This document shows, one piece after another, positions 1 through 8,466 of a stretch of 12,303 bases of DNA. The position numbers were made by a program, and so were the translations under genes. The DNA is from Chromera velia (lineage: Eukaryota; Sar; Chromeraceae). The stretch lies in NCBI GenBank assembly GCA_018398765.1, contig JAHBMJ010000631.1, forward strand, positions 112,404 to 124,706, in the 5' to 3' direction. The notes beneath the pieces are model-generated. The model was given only the letters and a program-made list of their open reading frames with translations, ran no database searches and was not told where the DNA came from. Position 1 is the first letter of the stretch. Each line of letters opens with the position of its first letter.

Positions 1-44
1 GAAGGAAGGAAGGAAGGAAGGAAGGAAGGTGAGAGGGGGGGGGG
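1..44. repeat. (GAAG)n microsatellite followed by a G10 run
   Basis: Positions 1-29 are about seven perfect copies of GAAG, cut by the window edge, so the true array is longer. A run of ten G residues follows at 35-44. Both are purine-only on the plus strand. This is simple-sequence DNA with no coding frame. It lies downstream of the minus-strand exon at 278-386 and may fall in its 3' untranslated or intergenic sequence. Confidence 0.95.
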
Positions 45-277
45 AGTGAGAAACGGAGACAGGCGAGCGCGAAAACGCACATACAGAGACAACAGCTAAA
101 GAGGCAGAAAGAGGCGATGCATCTTTGTGCTCTTGAAGATTGAATCAGGACAGGCAGCGAAGCAATTCTGCAGAGATAAGAATTCTTTGCGTGACATTAA
201 TCAACCTGTCTCATCCTGCGACCATACGGAGGTACGTCTAACTGAAGCTCCAGCGTCAGCTAGCAGGAAGCGCTTGC

Positions 278-386
278 TTAGCCGAAGAAGATCATATGTC
301 TGTTGACGCGGTCTCCCTTGAGCCAGTCGTCGATGACGAAGGGCACCTGGGGCGGATCTGGGGTTCCGAGACGTTGGATCTGGATT
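278..386 (-). CDS. Probable terminal coding exon (alternative last exon or end of an unseen gene)
   Basis: On the minus strand a TGCAG acceptor at 390-386/387 precedes an open stretch that ends at a TAA at 280-278. It encodes about 35 residues containing RLGTPDPPQVPFVIDDWLKG and ending ...MIFFG. The varied composition, with proline, aromatic and acidic residues, looks like real protein and unlike the low-complexity translation just upstream. The exon would start at 386 with the third base of a codon. The gene on the same strand (860-2817) has a GT donor at 920 (CCAGAG|GTCGGT) that leaves exactly two codon bases, so a 534-nt intron (920-387) would join ...RLIEEAQ to R-IQIQRLG in frame. This exon may therefore be an alternative, or the true, C-terminus of that gene in place of the stop at 860. 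It could also belong to a separate transcript. No family is recognised. Confidence 0.5.
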
Positions 387-859
387 CTGCACATACGTGC
401 AAACACGCACATGCAGTGTGAGAAAGGATCGAGGGCCGGTTGGATAGGTGGGGCATCGGAGCAAGGGGGGGGATGATGAGATGCAGAATGCTGCACCGGC
501 AGGGAAGAAATCGGAGACTTTGTTTTAGAACTGGAAAGGGACGCACGAGCACAAAAAGATTTGGAACAACATTGGAGAAGGAGAATGTCAGAATGCGCAA
601 ACACCCAAAAGCGGTCACGCAAGACGCGCACCCAAAAAGCCGTATACAAGCACCCCACGTTCCCGCACATATTGATATTGATATACTGACACCAGTCATC
701 ATACACACATACACATACACACACAAATACAGTCAAAGAGAGGTGGGGTTGGGAAAACGATAGCACGTCGGATGACAAGAGAAAGAGGGGGGCCTCCGGA
801 GATGCAGGCAGGCAGACATTTTGTGACGCGTCGATCGAGCGGTCGTGGATGCATCTGAT
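387..859. other. Non-coding spacer or candidate intron with CA-rich repeat
   Basis: No convincing coding frame is seen on either strand. The open frames here translate into cysteine/valine runs from a CA/GT-rich stretch or into basic low-complexity peptides. Positions 701-730 form an irregular (CA)n/(TACA)n microsatellite. If the exon at 278-386 belongs to the neighbouring gene, this segment is intron. Otherwise it is the 3' flank of the stop at 860. Confidence 0.6.
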
Positions 860-2817
860 TCATGCATGATCGATCAATGACTTCTTATGCAGGGCTGCAT
901 GGGGACGTTGACGTACCGACCTCTGGGCTTCTTCAATCAGTCGAGCTGGAGTCTCCGAATCGTCGTGCATCCACAGGAAAGCTCCCGTCAGCAGCGGCAT
1001 GGTTGCAATCTGCTTTGTCTGAATGGCTTTTTCGAGGTCTTCTGTGGTACTATTGGACAGAAGCAACGAGAGGTAAGGCCCCACCGCCACCTCTGTCGCT
1101 GTGGATCCAACCATCCGTCGCGAAACCAAAACCGCGCACGCAGCCGTGGGAGGGGGCAACGGGGTTCCGTCGTTCTGCACGTTCTCGATGAAAGAGTTGA
1201 GGATCACACCGGCGTTCTTGAGAGCAGTGGTCAGGAGCCTTGCAGTAGTCTGACTCATGCACGTCTCCTTCTGGAAGAAAATGCCTCTCCTGCTATCCAA
1301 CCTTCGGTCTCCCAGCCAGAAGATTAGCGCCGACTCCCAGTTGTACCGATGCACACCCTCCGGAACTCCCCCCTTCTCCGCTAGGAAGCGCGCCAGAGTC
1401 TCGAGAAAGTGACCGTCCTCATAGAACTCTGCAGGGCTTTTCTCTTCTGCCAAGAATGCATATGCCCGACAAATGCGCGCCTGTGTGACCTTGTCGACAA
1501 GCTCCAGCGGAACTGTGTCGATGGCCGCCTTCGCTTCAGCAGCGGTTTTTGCTGCTTGCGCAGCCCGTTCCGCTGCTGCCTCCGCCGCTCTGTGTGACGC
1601 AACTCCCCCTTTCGGTGCCACCTTCGCATTCCCCTTCGCTCCCTTTGTCGCTTTGACTTTTGCATCCTCCATCGCTTCCTGTGCAGTTTCGGCTTTCCTT
1701 TCCCCTGTCGCCTTGTCTTTCGCTTTTCGTTTACCTTTTCCTGCCACTTTCTCTGTCGCTTCAGCTTTTCCAACCTCCATCGCTTCCTCTGTCGCTTCGG
1801 CTTTCTTTTCCCCTGTCGCCTTGTCTTTCGCTTTTCGTTTCCCTTTTCCTCCCACTTCCCCTGTCGCTTCAGCTTTTGCGTCCTCAGTCGTTTCGTCGGC
1901 CTTCACTTCCTCTGTCGCTTCGGCTTTCGCCATCGCTTTCTTTGCGGCCGCCGCGGCTTTTGATGCATCCACTGCCTTCTTCCTGGCCCTTTCCTTCGCC
2001 TCTTTCACTGCTTTCACGAGTTTTACCCATTCCTCCTTGCTCATGCCCGAACCGATCCTCTCCATCACCTGCATTCAATTCAGCAAGCAAACGAGTGAGT
2101 GAGTCAACCAGCAAGAGACGAATCAAGGACGGATCGAAATTTCCAACTGTGCAAGGGCTCAGATCGAAATCATGATCACACTTTGCTTTCTTGACCTGTC
2201 GGACAAGTAGATCACGCACGGCCATTTCTATGTGCCTCAATCCTGAGAACGCAAGCGAGACGACGAGATCTCGTTGTAACTCATCAGTCAACATCAAGAA
2301 ATGCCAGTGCAACACCTGAAAGGACCTGCAGGTAGGGACTTGAGAACGGGGAAAGTTGGTCATGGAAGTACAGAAACAGGGACAGGCTGGCCCGCACGTA
2401 GACGGTGCAGGAACGCGTCGAAGCGATGGGCCATTGACTGACATTCTCTCTCTTGATCTCATTGGGTCTCCCTTCAGCTGGTGGGTTGGTGCTAAGCTCT
2501 TCCAGCCAAAGAATCTGCAGACCAAAAGAGTTCCCCGCACGCCAGCTGCTTCTTCGCCCCGCGAGGCCGTGCGCACCGAAAAATGGCTTCTTCGCTTTGA
2601 TCATCCCTTCGATAAACCTCGAGATGATTGAGTCAATCGATGCAGCAGCAGTGCTGCCTGATGCGGCTGGCTGGTCTTTCCAAAGCTGACGGAAGAGAAA
2701 AACGGATCAAAGACCGGCTCCCTAACTCAAAGACGTTTGATCTACCGTCAGGCTCCTGAAGAAATCAAAGTGAAACACAGAGACGACACCCTCAGAGGCG
2801 ATACGTGCCGTGAACAT
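860..2817 (-). CDS. Hypothetical protein with Lys/Ala/Glu-rich repeat region; about four exons
   Basis: I propose: exon 1 from ATG at 2817 to 2746; a 60-nt phase-0 intron (2745-2686, GTAGAT...CCGTCAG); exon 2 from 2685 to roughly 2440-2372, donor not resolved; exon 3 from 2315 (after TTTCAG) to 2196; a 127-nt phase-0 intron (2195-2069, CAG|GTCAAG...AATGCAG); and exon 4 from 2068 to the TGA at 862-860. An in-frame TGA lies upstream of the ATG, which supports that start. The N-terminal half is helical, with pieces such as SIISRFIEGMIKAKKPFFG and LQILWLEEL. The middle is coiled-coil-like, very rich in Lys, Ala and Glu, with two 36-residue tandem copies. The C-terminal ~200 residues look globular (RICRAYAFLAEEK, YNWESALIFWLGD, PYLSLLLSN). 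No catalytic motif or family is recognised, so I give no function. The last ~20 residues may be intronic if the exon at 278-386 is used. Coding is likely, but the exon borders are inferred by eye. Confidence 0.65.
1668..1883 (-). repeat. 108-bp in-frame tandem duplication in the Lys/Ala-rich coding region
   Basis: Copy one spans 1668-1775 and copy two 1776-1883. Each begins with TCCATCGCTTCCT on the plus strand, and the two differ at only a modest number of bases. The period is 108 bp, exactly 36 codons, so the reading frame is kept. On the minus strand each copy encodes a block with the core GKGKRKAKDKATGE flanked by KAEATE-type segments. A weaker third copy may follow at about 1884-1940. 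The length and its multiple of three fit recent expansion under coding constraint. Confidence 0.85.
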
Positions 2818-3247
2818 ATTGAGACTCTTCAGATGTTTGCGCTCGGTCTGTTTCTTGGTCCTGTCTCTTCATGAATGAGGTCGACTTTCGTCGAACTCTG
2901 AGTCTTGATGGACACTTGGGGCTTACTGTGCGCCACGCAGTTATTCGATCACAACTGATTGTCAAAGAAGAAAGCCCTGAGAATTACACTCGTGGCCCGA
3001 ACTGTGTTGATCGAGTCAGAGCCAATCTCAATCAGGTCCACAATTGCCAGGCCGTGCATTCTGTCTAATAATGTACATTGAACATACATACATTGAACTC
3101 AGTGCGCCTTTGTATATAGCCACGGAGAATCGCGTGCATGCATGGGGCCATCTGAAAAATTCTGCATATGCCATGCAGTATACTGATTCGCGGCATTTCG
3201 CGGCGGCTCGAGGTATCCTTAAAGGTCTGGCCCGCGCGCGCGTACAC

Positions 3248-3264
3248 GTCGGCCGGGGGCCGAC
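3248..3264. repeat. Perfect GC-rich hairpin (7-bp stem, 3-nt loop)
   Basis: GTCGGCC-GGG-GGCCGAC is a perfect inverted repeat inside the GC-rich part of the divergent spacer. It directly follows an alternating purine/pyrimidine tract (GCGCGCGCGTACACGT). It could be a protein-binding palindrome or a structured element in a 5' leader. No T-run follows, so it does not resemble a bacterial terminator. Confidence 0.7.
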
Positions 3265-3304
3265 CCAACGGGCGGCATGCACCCTTTCCGTGACAAAGAG
3301 TCCA

Positions 3305-3407
3305 TAACACATTCCCCTTTCTTACAAGAGCGATTCCACGCGCTCTTCTTGCCAGTTTCCCACTCGAAATACTCCTCGACTATCCGTAACACGTTCCTCT
3401 TTCTTAC
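3305..3407. repeat. 21-bp imperfect direct repeat, spaced 82 bp
   Basis: TAACACATTCCCCTTTCTTAC (first 20: TAACACATTCCCCTTTCTTA) at 3305-3325 recurs at 3387-3407 with two substitutions, 19 of 21 matching. The pair lies about 220-320 bp before the proposed start at 3623. It may be a duplicated regulatory site or simply a small local duplication. Confidence 0.7.
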
Positions 3408-3622
3408 GAAGGCGGTTCAAAATTGCGCTGTTGTTGGGAAAGAGGACAGTTGGGTTCGTTCAGGGTTGTCGCAACTGTGGATCGTCAAGCCGTCTCCTTT
3501 ACCTTTTGCTCGAGTCAAGCTTGGTCCGATCGGTTGGCATACCTGAGGACAGCAAGCGCAAAATATTTTGAATGCCTTCTGCAATAAGTGTTGTTGAGAT
3601 TGCATGGGAAAGGGAATGAAGG

Positions 3623-5039
3623 ATGGGCACGGCGTCTTCACAGGCAGGGAGACTTCAGAAGGACAGCGACCAATTTGCCGTCTCCTCCCGTCTCCGTGGG
3701 AGGGATTCGTTGATATCCGTTGACGAATGCATGAGTGTTGCCGTCATGCTACTGCGATTCGTTCTTGGCGGTCACCCCTCTCCTAGTCCGCTTGGCCCTC
3801 ACTCTCCCTCTCTGGTTCGTCTCTCCAATTCTGACATTTTACCTTCTGCCTCTCATCATGCGCAGCTTGTCTTCGTTCCATCCTTACGGTCCGTCTATGT
3901 GGACGGAAACGTGACAGCAACCATCGCTTCGGTTGTGTTCATCGCAGCAGCAGCTTGCCTTCTACATGGCGAGTGTTGATGCTGCTGCAGGAGACCTTTG
4001 ATGTCTTCCTTTGGGTTTGCTTCCATCTGCATATGGCTTCCTCCATCTTTCTGCTATGGGTTGTTGTCACTGCTGCTGTGAGTTTCATTCCGTCAGCGTG
4101 GTTCGGATTGCGTTTCAGGCTACGCAGACGTTCTTGCACGTGTGCTTGTACTCTACGTCTATGCATGCAGATGGGAATCTGCCTCTCTCTCTTCTTCAAT
4201 CGATCTTCCTCACCACAGTGGGCTTTGATGGGCTTCGCCGGAACGTTGGACCCTCCTGCATGGCTTGCCTGCATGCCTGCCCACTAGGCTTGTCCAGCTG
4301 CATTTTGTGTGCTGCAAAGGGCATGGAGGTCTGTGACCTATCTCCGGTCATTGGGCTCGAAGTGCCGGCCGGGGGTATGTGGTGGCGTGGAGGGGAGAGT
4401 CTGACTAGGGAGCTCACGGAAAGGTTTTGCCTTCATCGATAGTCCCGCAGACATCTTGGTTTGCTACAGGTCAGGAGACTGTCTCTACTACTCTACTATT
4501 CTACTTTTGTGAGAAACAAAACCCTGCAGTTCTTCAATGCTGCAAGTGAACAAAAACTCACAAGCGGGGCCAGGAACTGGTTTGGGATTGGGTGGTCTGC
4601 TTGTCTTCTTCGGTTCCTCTGTTTTGGGGGGGACGGTGGCGTGACAGCGCCGTCGTTCGAACAGTCTGTGCTTATTGGCTCACTGGGCCTACAAACAATG
4701 CCAATCTGCCTTGTCAATGAGTGTTTCACGACTCTGCGGCTCACGGTGGTAGAGCCTTCTGTATTTCCGCTTCTTTCACTCCCCTCGTTCAACTGTTTGG
4801 AGCTGTCTGCTCAATTCTTCTCTTATCGTGATGACCTCTCCGCAGGCTCTTCCGTACACAAGCCGGCTCACAACGGATCGTTGGATGACTCCGCATCTCG
4901 TGGAGTGGAGTCTTTCATGGTTGCACTCTCTGCGATTCTCTGCGTATGCACTGCAGGTTTTTCGTGTTGCTGCTTGCGCAGCCGAGTGCCAAACCGGGTC
5001 GCGACTAGCTGTCGTCAGGAGCCGCGACGAGCACAGTGA
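3623..5039 (+). CDS. Tentative multi-exon gene for a Cys-rich, hydrophobic (probable membrane) protein
   Basis: Coding-like frames can be chained with matching phases: exon 1 3623-3770; intron 3771-3865 (95 nt, GTCACC...ATGCGCAG, strong pyrimidine tract); exon 2 3866-4077; intron 4078-4118 (41 nt, GTGAGT...TTTCAG; 50 nt if the CAG at 4127 is used); exon 3 4119-4374; intron 4375-4469 (95 nt, GTATGT...CTACAG); exon 4 4470-4508; intron 4509-4647 (139 nt, GTGAGA...GACAG); exon 5 4648 to the TGA at 5037-5039. The start MGTASSQ fits the N-myristoylation pattern MGxxxS. Hydrophobic stretches include FLWVCFHLHMASSIFLLWVV and MVALSAILCVCTAGFSCCC, so a membrane location is plausible. Cysteine is frequent. 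No family is recognised. Exon 2 has a competing frame that stays open without the first splice, and the 3' end may extend by splicing past 5039 into an open frame reaching about 5240. The existence of a plus-strand gene is more secure than this exact model. Confidence 0.4.
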
Positions 5040-5446
5040 CTCTTGGACGTGGGTCGCTCTCTCCTCGTGCCTGAAGGTGATCCTTCTCTTCGGAGTCTCC
5101 GTTTCTGCCCAGTGCATCGTGCTCCGTGACGGTCGTGGACAATCAGTCGGTCGAAACTTTAGTCCTGCATCTAAGCACAACCTTGCTTGCAGACGCATGC
5201 GCAAGGGGGACACAGGGATTCATGGACACACAGCACCGGGGCTGATCATTCATCACATAAATTTCTCTTTTGTTCTCTCTGCCAAAACTCTTTTTAAAAT
5301 TTGTTTTCTCGGTCGCTTGTCTGTTCCGGTGCTTTTCCCTCTCCGTTTTCTCTTTTGCTCTTGATGGTGTCTCCATTCAGTTGTTTTGTGTAACAGTCTC
5401 TTCCCTTCTTCTCGCTGTTTCTCTACGCCTTTTTCTTCTTATATAC
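5040..5446. other. Pyrimidine-rich 3' flank of the plus-strand gene
   Basis: The plus strand is strongly C/T-rich, especially 5261-5460 with many CTTTT and TTCTT runs, and it grades directly into the minisatellite. A frame open from 4828 to 5364 continues through the first part (WTWVALSSCLKVILLFGVS...) and could be a further exon of the preceding gene, but its splice junctions are unclear. No RNA gene is seen. Confidence 0.4.
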
Positions 5447-8400
5447 TTTCATCCGTTTTTTTCATTAAAGAAAGGCGTCACGAGGATTTTTCTGAGTCTG
5501 TCTTTCCATGCATCCATTTTTTTCATTAAAGAAAGGCGTCACGAGGATTTTTCTGAGTCTGTCTTTCCATCGATCTGTTTTTTTGATTGAAGAAAGGCGT
5601 CACGAGGATTTTTCTAAGTCCCTCTTTCCATCCATCCGTTTTTTTCATTAAAGAAAGGCGTCACGAGGATTTTTCTGAGTCTGTCTTTCCATCCATCCAT
5701 TTTTTTCATTAAATAAAGGCGTCACGAGGATTTTTCTGTGTTCCTCTTTCCATCCATCTGTTTTTTTGATAAAAAAAAGGCGTCACGAGGATTTTTCTGA
5801 ATCCCTCTTTCCGTCCATCTGTTTGTTTCATGAAAGAAAGGCGTCACAAGGATTTTTCTGAGTTCCTCTTTCCATCCATCCGTTTTTTTGATGAAAGAAA
5901 GGCGTCACGAGGATTTTTCTGAGTCTGTCTTTCCATCCATCTGTTTTTTTGATAAAAGAAAGGCGTCACGAGGATCTTTCTGAGTTCCTCTTTCCATCCA
6001 TCCATTTTTTTGATGAAAGAAAGGTGTCACGAGGTTTTTTCTGAGTTCCTCTTTCCATCCATCTGTTTTTTTCATTAAAGAAAGGCCTCACGAGGATCTT
6101 TCTGAGTCTGTCTTTCCATCCCTCCGTTTTTTTCATTAAAGAAAGGCGTCACGAGGATTTTTCTGAGTCCCTCTTTCCATCCATCTGTTTTTTTCATTAA
6201 AGAAAGGCGTCACGAGGATTTTTCTGAGTCCCTCTTTCCATCCATCCGTTTTTTTGTGATGAAAGAAAGGCGTCTCGAGGATCTTTCTGAGTCCCTCTTT
6301 CCATCCATCCTTTTTTTTCATTAAAGAAAGGCATCACGAGGATCCGTCTGAGTCTGTCTTTCCATCCATCTGTTTTTTTCATTAAAGAAAGGCGTCACGA
6401 GGATCCGTCTGAGTCTGTCTTTCCATCCATCCATTGTTTTCATTAAAGAAAGGCGTCACGAGGATCCGTCTAAGTCCCTCTTTCCATCCATCTGTTTTTT
6501 TCATCCAAGAAAGGCGTCACGAGGATCCGTCTGAGTCTGTCTTTGCATCCATCCATCCGTTTTTTTGATTAAAGAAAGGCGTCACGAGGATCTTTCTGAG
6601 TCCCTCTTTTCATCCATCTGTTTTTTTGATGAAAGAAAGGCGTCACGAGGATCAGTCTGAGTCCCTCTTTCCATCCATCTGTTTTTTTGATGAAAGAAAG
6701 GCGTCACGAGGATCCGTCTGAGTCTGTCTTTCCATGTATCCGTTTTTTTGATGCAAGAAAGGCGTCACGAGGATTTTTCTGAGTCCCTCTTTCCATCGAT
6801 CTGTTTTTTTGATGAAAGAAAGGCGTCACGAGGATTTGTCTGAGACTGTCTTTCCATCGATCTGTTTTTGTTTTTATAACGAAAGGCGTCACGAGGATCC
6901 GTCTGAGACTGTCTTTCCATCCATCTGTTTTCTGCATTAAAGAAAGGCGTCACGAGGATCTTTCTGAGTTCCTCTTTCCATCCATCCGTTTTTTTATTAA
7001 AGAAAGGCGTCACGAGGATCCGTCTGAGTCCCTCTTTCCATCCATCCGTTTTTTTGATGAAAGAAAGGCGTCACGAGGATCCGTCTAAGTCCCTCTTTCC
7101 ATCCAATCGTTTTTTTCATTAAAGAAAGGTGTCACGAGGATCTGTCTGAGTCTGTCTTTCCATCCATCCGTTTTCTTCATTAAAGAAAGGCGTCACGAGG
7201 ATCTTTCTGAGTTCCTCTTTCCATCCATTTGTTTTTTTGATTATATAATAAAGAAAGGCGTCACGAGGATCTTTCTGAGTCCCTCTTTCCATCCATCCGT
7301 TTTTTTCATTAAAGAAAGGCGTTACGAGGATCCGTCTGAGTCCCTCTTTCCATCCATCTGTTTTTTTGATGAAGGAAAGGCGTCACATGGATTTTTCTGA
7401 GTCCCTCTTTCCATCGATCTGTTTTTTTGATGAAAGAAAGGCGTCACGAGGATTTTTCTGAGTCCCTCTTTCCATCGATCTGTTTTTTTGATTAAAGAAA
7501 GGCGTCACGAGGATCCGTCTGAGTCCCTCTTTCCATCCATCCGTTTTTTTGATAAAAGAAAGGCGTCACGAGGATTTTTCTGAGTCCCTCTTTCCATCCA
7601 TCCGTTTTTTTGATGAAAGAAAGGCGTCACGAGGATCCGTCTAAGTCCCTCTTTCCATCGAATCGTTTTTTTCATTAAAGAAAGGTGTCACGAGGATCTG
7701 TCTGAGTCTGTCTTTCCATCCATCCGTTTTCTTCATTAAAGAAAGGCGTCACGAGGATCTTGCTGAGTTCCTCTTTCCATCCATTTGTTTTTTTGATTAT
7801 ATAATAAAGAAAGGCGCCACGAGGATCTTTCTGAGTCCCTCTTTCCATTGATATGTTTTTTTGATGAAAGAAAGGCGTCACGAGGATCTTTCTGAGTCCC
7901 TCTTTCCATCGATCTGTTTTTTTGGTTAAAGAAAGGCGTCACGAGGATCCGTCTGAGTCCCTCTTTCCATCCATCTGTTTTTTTTAATGAAAGAAAGGCG
8001 TCACAAGGATCCGTCTGAGTCCCTCTTTCCATCCATCCGTGTTTTTCATTAAAGAAAGGCGTCACAAGGATCCGTCTGAGTCTGTCTTTCCATCCATCCG
8101 TTTTTTTCATTAAAGAAAGGCGTCACGAGGATTTTTCTGAGTCCCTCTTTCCATCCATCTGTTTTTTTCATCTAAGAAAGGCGTCACGAGGATTTTTCTG
8201 AGTCTGTCTTTCCATCCATCCGTTTTTTGATGAAAGAAAGGCGTCACATGGAGCTGTCTGAGTCCCTCTTTCCATCCATCTGTTTTTTTGATCCAAGAAA
8301 GGCGTCACGGGGATCCGTCTGAGTCCCTCTCAGTCCCTCGTTCCATCGATCTGTTTTTTTGATTAAAGGAAGGCGTCACGAGGATGTGTCTGAGTCCCTC

Positions 8401-8466
8401 TTTCCATCCATCCGTTTTTTTCATTAAAGAAACGCGTCACGAGAAACGTCTGAGTTCGCTTTTCAG
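5447..8466. repeat. Minisatellite: 49 tandem units of about 61-62 bp
   Basis: I counted 49 occurrences of the core AAAGGCGTCACGAGGAT (with variants), from 5471 to 8428, a mean spacing of 61.6 bp. Each unit contains in order: that core; a variable 4-6 bp (TTTTTC, CCGTC or CTTTC); GAGTC-[TGTC/CCTC]-TTTCCATCCATC; [C/T]G followed by a T-run of 6-8; and [TCATTAAAG/GATGAAAG]. The core is nearly invariant, while the linker and T-run vary in sequence and length. The last unit is degenerate (AACGCGTCACGAGAAACGTC). The plus strand is pyrimidine-rich in the second half of each unit. The minus strand shows open frames of up to 124 codons (peptides such as GWMERGTQKDPRDAFL), but the period is not a multiple of three and frames shift from unit to unit, so I treat the array as non-coding. 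Confidence 0.97.
7040..7846. repeat. Higher-order duplication inside the minisatellite (about 555 bp, nine units)
   Basis: The unit series around 7063-7260 recurs around 7619-7816 with the same rare variants in the same order: GGATCCGTCTAAG, then CATC[C/G]AATCG, then GGTGTCACGAGGATCTG, then CCGTTTTCTTCATT, then CCATTTG followed by the insertion GATTATATAATAAAG. The offset is 554-556 bp, nine units. Independent mutation cannot easily produce the same run of variants, so a nine-unit block was copied, by unequal exchange or slippage, after the variants arose. The exact borders of the copied block are approximate. Confidence 0.85.

Larger units (their letters stand above)
2818..3622. promoter_or_regulatory. 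Divergent intergenic region between two genes
   Basis: About 800 bp separate the start of the minus-strand gene (ATG at 2817) from the tentative plus-strand start at 3623, so this is a natural site for two promoters or one shared promoter. It holds a TGCATGCA octamer at 3135-3142, a very GC-rich patch at about 3228-3280 with alternating CG (CCCGCGCGCGCG), a hairpin at 3248-3264, and a spaced direct repeat at 3305/3387. Short open frames on both strands (for example 2871-3068 plus and 3028-3312 minus) have no convincing protein character. No TATA box is evident. Promoter function is inferred from position. Confidence 0.45.

Noticed and set aside
440-763. Plus-strand 107-codon frame
   Set aside because: Basic low-complexity translation running into the CA repeat; no splice context and probably inside an intron or 3' flank of minus-strand genes.
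1473-2175. Long plus-strand open frames opposite the Lys/Ala-rich gene
   Set aside because: They are the antisense of the biased codons (Ser/Phe/Ala or Pro/Leu/Ser runs) and have no independent coding character.
6136-8110. Minus-strand open frames in the minisatellite encoding repeats such as GWMERGTQKDPRDAFL and TDGWKEGLRKILVTPFF
   Set aside because: The unit is about 61-62 bp, so frames cycle. The frames stop whenever a unit of the TCATTAAAG type falls in the wrong phase, unit lengths vary without regard to frame, and no start or splice context is shared. This is most simply a by-product of a stop-poor repeat.
5447-8466. CRISPR-like array (regular repeats with variable segments)
   Set aside because: The whole unit is repeated, with no unique spacers between short repeats; the period and eukaryotic context fit a minisatellite.
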